Shown here: in pieces, positions 42,593 through 45,363 of the stretch
How the letters are laid out: every line of letters begins with the position of its first letter
How positions within the stretch are numbered: the stretch's first letter is position 1
Assembly: GCA_020345765.1 (NCBI GenBank)
Contig: CP070770.1
Coordinates: forward strand, 3,238,998-3,284,360
Direction: 5' to 3'
Origin: Deltaproteobacteria bacterium
GTDB lineage: Bacteria > Desulfobacterota > G020345765
Length of the DNA: 45,363 nucleotides
The notes under the pieces: model-generated
What the model saw: the letters and a program-made list of their open reading frames with translations, nothing else
Told to the model about the DNA's origin: nothing
Databases searched by the model: none
Position numbers and translations under genes: made by a program

Positions 42593-43966
42593 ATGAAAAG
42601 ATTTTTACTTTTTACTACTGTTGTTTTTTTATTTTTCCCATTGAAATTATCGGCCGGGGTGGAGTTCAGCGGTTTTATTCAGCTCGATAAGAGGATCCTG
42701 AGCGAGGAAACAGATCAGCCGTTTGTAGGGATGTATAACACCTTTCGTCTCGAGTCAAAGGCATTTCTCTCAGACAAAGCCTCCGCACTTGCCAGCCTGG
42801 ATCTGCGCTACTATGATTTTTCTAATGCCGAAACTTTAGATGACCTTTCCCTCCGGGAAGAGGTAAACCCGCTTGATTTTGGTCTCTGGGAGGGCTATTT
42901 CGAGCTTTACGGCTTCCTGCTCGACGGGCTCGATCTCCGGTTTGGCAAGCAGAGGATTGCCTGGGGGACCGCCGATAAACTGAATCAGACGGACAATTTG
43001 AATCCTGACGACTTCTCCGACCTTCTCGATTTCGGCAGGAAACTTCCCTCCACCGCCTTAATGGGGACTTACTACCTTGGCGATTTCAGGTTAATCGGGG
43101 TCTGGCTTCCATCCCTGCGCCCGGCCCTCCTGCCCGCAGGCGGTATTCCTTTCGATATGGAGTCTTACGGTTTTACCATTCCAGATTATGTAATATTTGA
43201 TTTCGAGGCGATGCAATACGAAACGAAACTCCCTCCTAAAGATTTAATGAATTCGATGTCGGCAGCAAAATTGGCGGGGAATCTATTTAATATCGACTTC
43301 TCGCTCAGCTATTTCTACGGCTATGATGATATTCCCGCACCGGTAACTATTACGATAACTTCACTTACTATGGGAATACCAATAGAAATAAATGAAGCAA
43401 TTATTGAAATGGGTTTTCCCAAGATACAGGTAATCGGGGCCGATCTGGCAGGGGAGGTTTTCTCTATCGGTTACTGGATGGAGGGGGGATTATATCTGCC
43501 CGAAGAAGTAAAGATAGAGATTACTGCCGACGATCTTATAATAGCTTTTGATGAATTAGGGGGAATACCCGAGATGGTCTATCTGGAAGATAAACCTTAT
43601 TTCAAATATACCTTGGGGATGGATTACACCTTTAAGGGTGGGATTTATCTTAATGCCCAATGGATGCACGGGTTTTTTACCGAAGTAGGGGAGGATAATT
43701 TACAGGACTATATTATGGCCTATACGGAGAAAAAATTTCTTCGTGATGAATTGAAGCTGAGATTAGCGGGAGGGCTTAATGTCAGCGATTTTGGTGATTT
43801 TAATGAAAATTATGCATATATCGTCATTCCCGAGACGAGTTATCTTCCCGCCGATAATGTCGAGCTTACCTTGGGTACCATCATCATGGATGGAAAAGAA
43901 ACGACGTTATTCGGACAGATGAAGGATCAGGATCAGGTTTTCTTCAAGGCTAAAGTTAGTTTTTAG
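42593..43966 (+). CDS. DUF1302-like outer-membrane beta-barrel protein
   Basis: From ATG 42593 the protein has 457 residues with signal peptide MKRFLLFTTVVFLFFPLKLSAG. Its alternating hydrophobic pattern fits a large barrel; the last residue is Phe, the usual barrel C-terminus (KAKVSF). LRFGKQRIAWGTADKLNQTDNLNPDDFSD recalls the GRQxxxWG/NPxD signature of DUF1302 proteins, which sit beside RND exporters and LolA-like proteins in other genomes. It starts seven bases after the LolA-like stop with AGGAAG. Its stop overlaps the convergent FadL-like gene by three bases. Substrate unknown. Confidence 0.75.
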   Translation: MKRFLLFTTVVFLFFPLKLSAGVEFSGFIQLDKRILSEETDQPFVGMYNTFRLESKAFLSDKASALASLDLRYYDFSNAETLDDLSLREEVNPLDFGLWEGYFELYGFLLDGLDLRFGKQRIAWGTADKLNQTDNLNPDDFSDLLDFGRKLPSTALMGTYYLGDFRLIGVWLPSLRPALLPAGGIPFDMESYGFTIPDYVIFDFEAMQYETKLPPKDLMNSMSAAKLAGNLFNIDFSLSYFYGYDDIPAPVTITITSLTMGIPIEINEAIIEMGFPKIQVIGADLAGEVFSIGYWMEGGLYLPEEVKIEITADDLIIAFDELGGIPEMVYLEDKPYFKYTLGMDYTFKGGIYLNAQWMHGFFTEVGEDNLQDYIMAYTEKKFLRDELKLRLAGGLNVSDFGDFNENYAYIVIPETSYLPADNVELTLGTIIMDGKETTLFGQMKDQDQVFFKAKVSF

Positions 43967-45261
43967 AAAACCAGGCTCAAAGTCGTCCCCCAGTTATAGA
44001 TATTTCCACCGATTGTGAAGCCGGGATAGCCGGGATTTTCATTCAAAGCATCTGCATCGCTTTCCAGCATTAGATTTGGGTTTTTCTTGACCTTTCTCTC
44101 GGTCAAGTAAACAAACTGAAAGTGGCCGTCGAGCCTTAATACCCGCAAGACCGGAATATCGCAGAGCTCCCCAAGGAATAGGCCGAACCCCCCGGAGAAG
44201 ATGTGGGTATGGGTGTCGAGGATATTGGATGTGCCTTGAAGTGTTTCGTCAGGAACTGGTGAGGGCTCAAATAAATAACCGGCCCGGAGGTCAAGGAAGT
44301 CATACAGGTGGTATTCAATACCCAGCCCGGGATTAAAGGTATCTTCAAAATTGGTTTCTATCGGCTTGCTTTCACCAAGATCTCCAGTAATATCCGGGAA
44401 GGGTGGTGTATATTGTGACCAGTCTATCCAGGTAAGATCGGCGGCAACAGTCAATTTCTCCAGGGGAACATAAGTCACACCCAGGGCTATTTGACGAGGT
44501 GAGTAGAGAGTAACCGAGACTACATTCATTTCAAGAGAACCTAAAATTGTTTTTGTTTCAATATCAATGGGAAGCTCATCCCGGAAGGCCAACCCAAGCC
44601 TTAAATTTTCTAAAAGCTTGTATAGTAAACCCGCATGGATGGCCATAGTTGTAGGCATAGTCAAATCGCTTTCTGTTAATGCTAACTTATAATCATTTAC
44701 TGGTATAGAAGGAGAAATGACTGAGCCCTCGGTATTAAGAAACACTGATATCCCGAGACCGATGGAAAGCTCGGGCAGGAGTTCAGGTGAAAATCCTATT
44801 GCCGGAAGAACAATCAACTCCATAGTTCGGTTAGAATAGTCTAAGTAAAAGGGCTTTGATGCTGTATGAAATCGAGGCCGGACCGCCAGTTCCTGAGGTT
44901 TATGAAATCCAAAACCAACCACCCAACGACCGAAGGCTTCTCCTAAGGGGATTGCTAAACCCAGGTTAAACCCTTTTGTGTCATCAACTTCTAACTCGTC
45001 TGAACCGTCTTCAACATTAAAATCCAGGCTTGTGGTTGCCATGAAATAACCGGCCTCAGCTCTTATATACTCGGCCTCGGCAAGGGCTGCTGGGTTATAG
45101 TAGCATGCAGTAAGCTCATCACCTATAGCGGTAAATGCCCCTCCCATAGCAGTTGCCCGGGAATTATAGCCGAATGTGTCGAAGGTATTACCCCAAGCGA
45201 TTTCGGTAGTAAAAATAAGAGAAATGATAAAAATTAGCACAATTGCAATGACTTTCTTCAT
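43963..45261 (-). CDS. OmpP1/FadL-family outer-membrane transporter
   Basis: The 432-residue protein has a signal peptide (about 1-24, ending AWG). The mature start, FGYNSRATAMGGAFTAIGDELTACYYNPAALA, is the conserved FadL plug/hatch region with the NPA motif. The C-terminus ends LSLVF, a barrel signal. FadL proteins admit long-chain fatty acids and other hydrophobic compounds through a lateral opening. It is convergent with the DUF1302-like gene, stops overlapping, with AAAAGGAGG before its start. It is the only import-type porin here and may recycle or take up the same class of molecule. Confidence 0.9.
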   Translation of the reverse strand: MKKVIAIVLIFIISLIFTTEIAWGNTFDTFGYNSRATAMGGAFTAIGDELTACYYNPAALAEAEYIRAEAGYFMATTSLDFNVEDGSDELEVDDTKGFNLGLAIPLGEAFGRWVVGFGFHKPQELAVRPRFHTASKPFYLDYSNRTMELIVLPAIGFSPELLPELSIGLGISVFLNTEGSVISPSIPVNDYKLALTESDLTMPTTMAIHAGLLYKLLENLRLGLAFRDELPIDIETKTILGSLEMNVVSVTLYSPRQIALGVTYVPLEKLTVAADLTWIDWSQYTPPFPDITGDLGESKPIETNFEDTFNPGLGIEYHLYDFLDLRAGYLFEPSPVPDETLQGTSNILDTHTHIFSGGFGLFLGELCDIPVLRVLRLDGHFQFVYLTERKVKKNPNLMLESDADALNENPGYPGFTIGGNIYNWGTTLSLVF

Positions 45262-45333
45262 AATCTGCCTCCTTTTAATAATGCATAAGCATACTAAGCA
45301 TTTATTTATTAATAATTTTTCTGTACATATTTA

Positions 45334-45363
45334 TGTGTAGGGGTGGAACTCTGTGTCCACCCT
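45334..45363. repeat. Palindromic element cut by the window edge
   Basis: GTGTAGGGG precedes GGGTGGA (45341-45347), which pairs with TCCACCC (45356-45362) across an 8-base loop. The outer arm would continue beyond the window. Its GTGTAGG start resembles the element at 29939-29978. The rest of the 45262-45363 gap is AT-rich upstream DNA of the FadL-like gene. Confidence 0.5.

Overview
The window looks like a chromosomal segment of an uncultured diderm (Gram-negative-type) bacterium. Pointers to an outer membrane are a TolC channel, RND pumps, a FadL-type porin, a LolA-like carrier and lipobox lipoproteins. The order thrS-infC-rpmI-rplT-pheS-pheT-ihfA-merR followed by surE-pcm-yqaA-nlpD resembles deltaproteobacterial/Desulfobacterota genomes, but the phylum cannot be settled from this sequence alone. 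There are no phage genes, insertion sequences or CRISPR arrays.

Layout. (1) 1-1074: the 3' end of a two-subunit B12-dependent acyl-CoA mutase. (2) 1175-8350: a translation block, tRNA-Val(GAC)-thrS-infC-rpmI-rplT-pheS-pheT-ihfA-merR-like-tRNA-Pro(GGG). infC appears to start at ATA, and pheT lacks the usual tRNA-binding insert. (3) 8473-15389: surE-pcm-yqaA, an antisense lipase lipoprotein, an NlpD-like endopeptidase, then the purine-salvage pair hpt-ade. (4) 15402-24515, minus strand: a zinc-ribbon/TPR protein, an unrecognised tail-anchored protein, a DUF362 protein, a CrtC/AttH-like secreted protein, an AI-2E family permease, pgsA and two LPP20/FlgT-like envelope proteins. (5) 24526-31002, minus strand: hfq, dnaE, guaB and a repeat-rich acidic LysM protein. 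(6) 31193-45261: an envelope transport locus: TetR regulator, TolC, a membrane fusion protein without its alpha-hairpin, RND pump, PII-like protein, CDP-alcohol phosphatidyltransferase, MMPL-type RND exporter, LolA-like protein, DUF1302-like barrel and a convergent FadL-like porin.

The last region is the best candidate for an undescribed system. Its genes could together make a polar lipid, move it or another hydrophobic compound across the periplasm and control the flow; this is inferred from gene content and order only. Secondary points of interest are the non-canonical infC start, the short PheT, the complete set of PHP-domain metal ligands in DnaE, and several families of intergenic palindromes.
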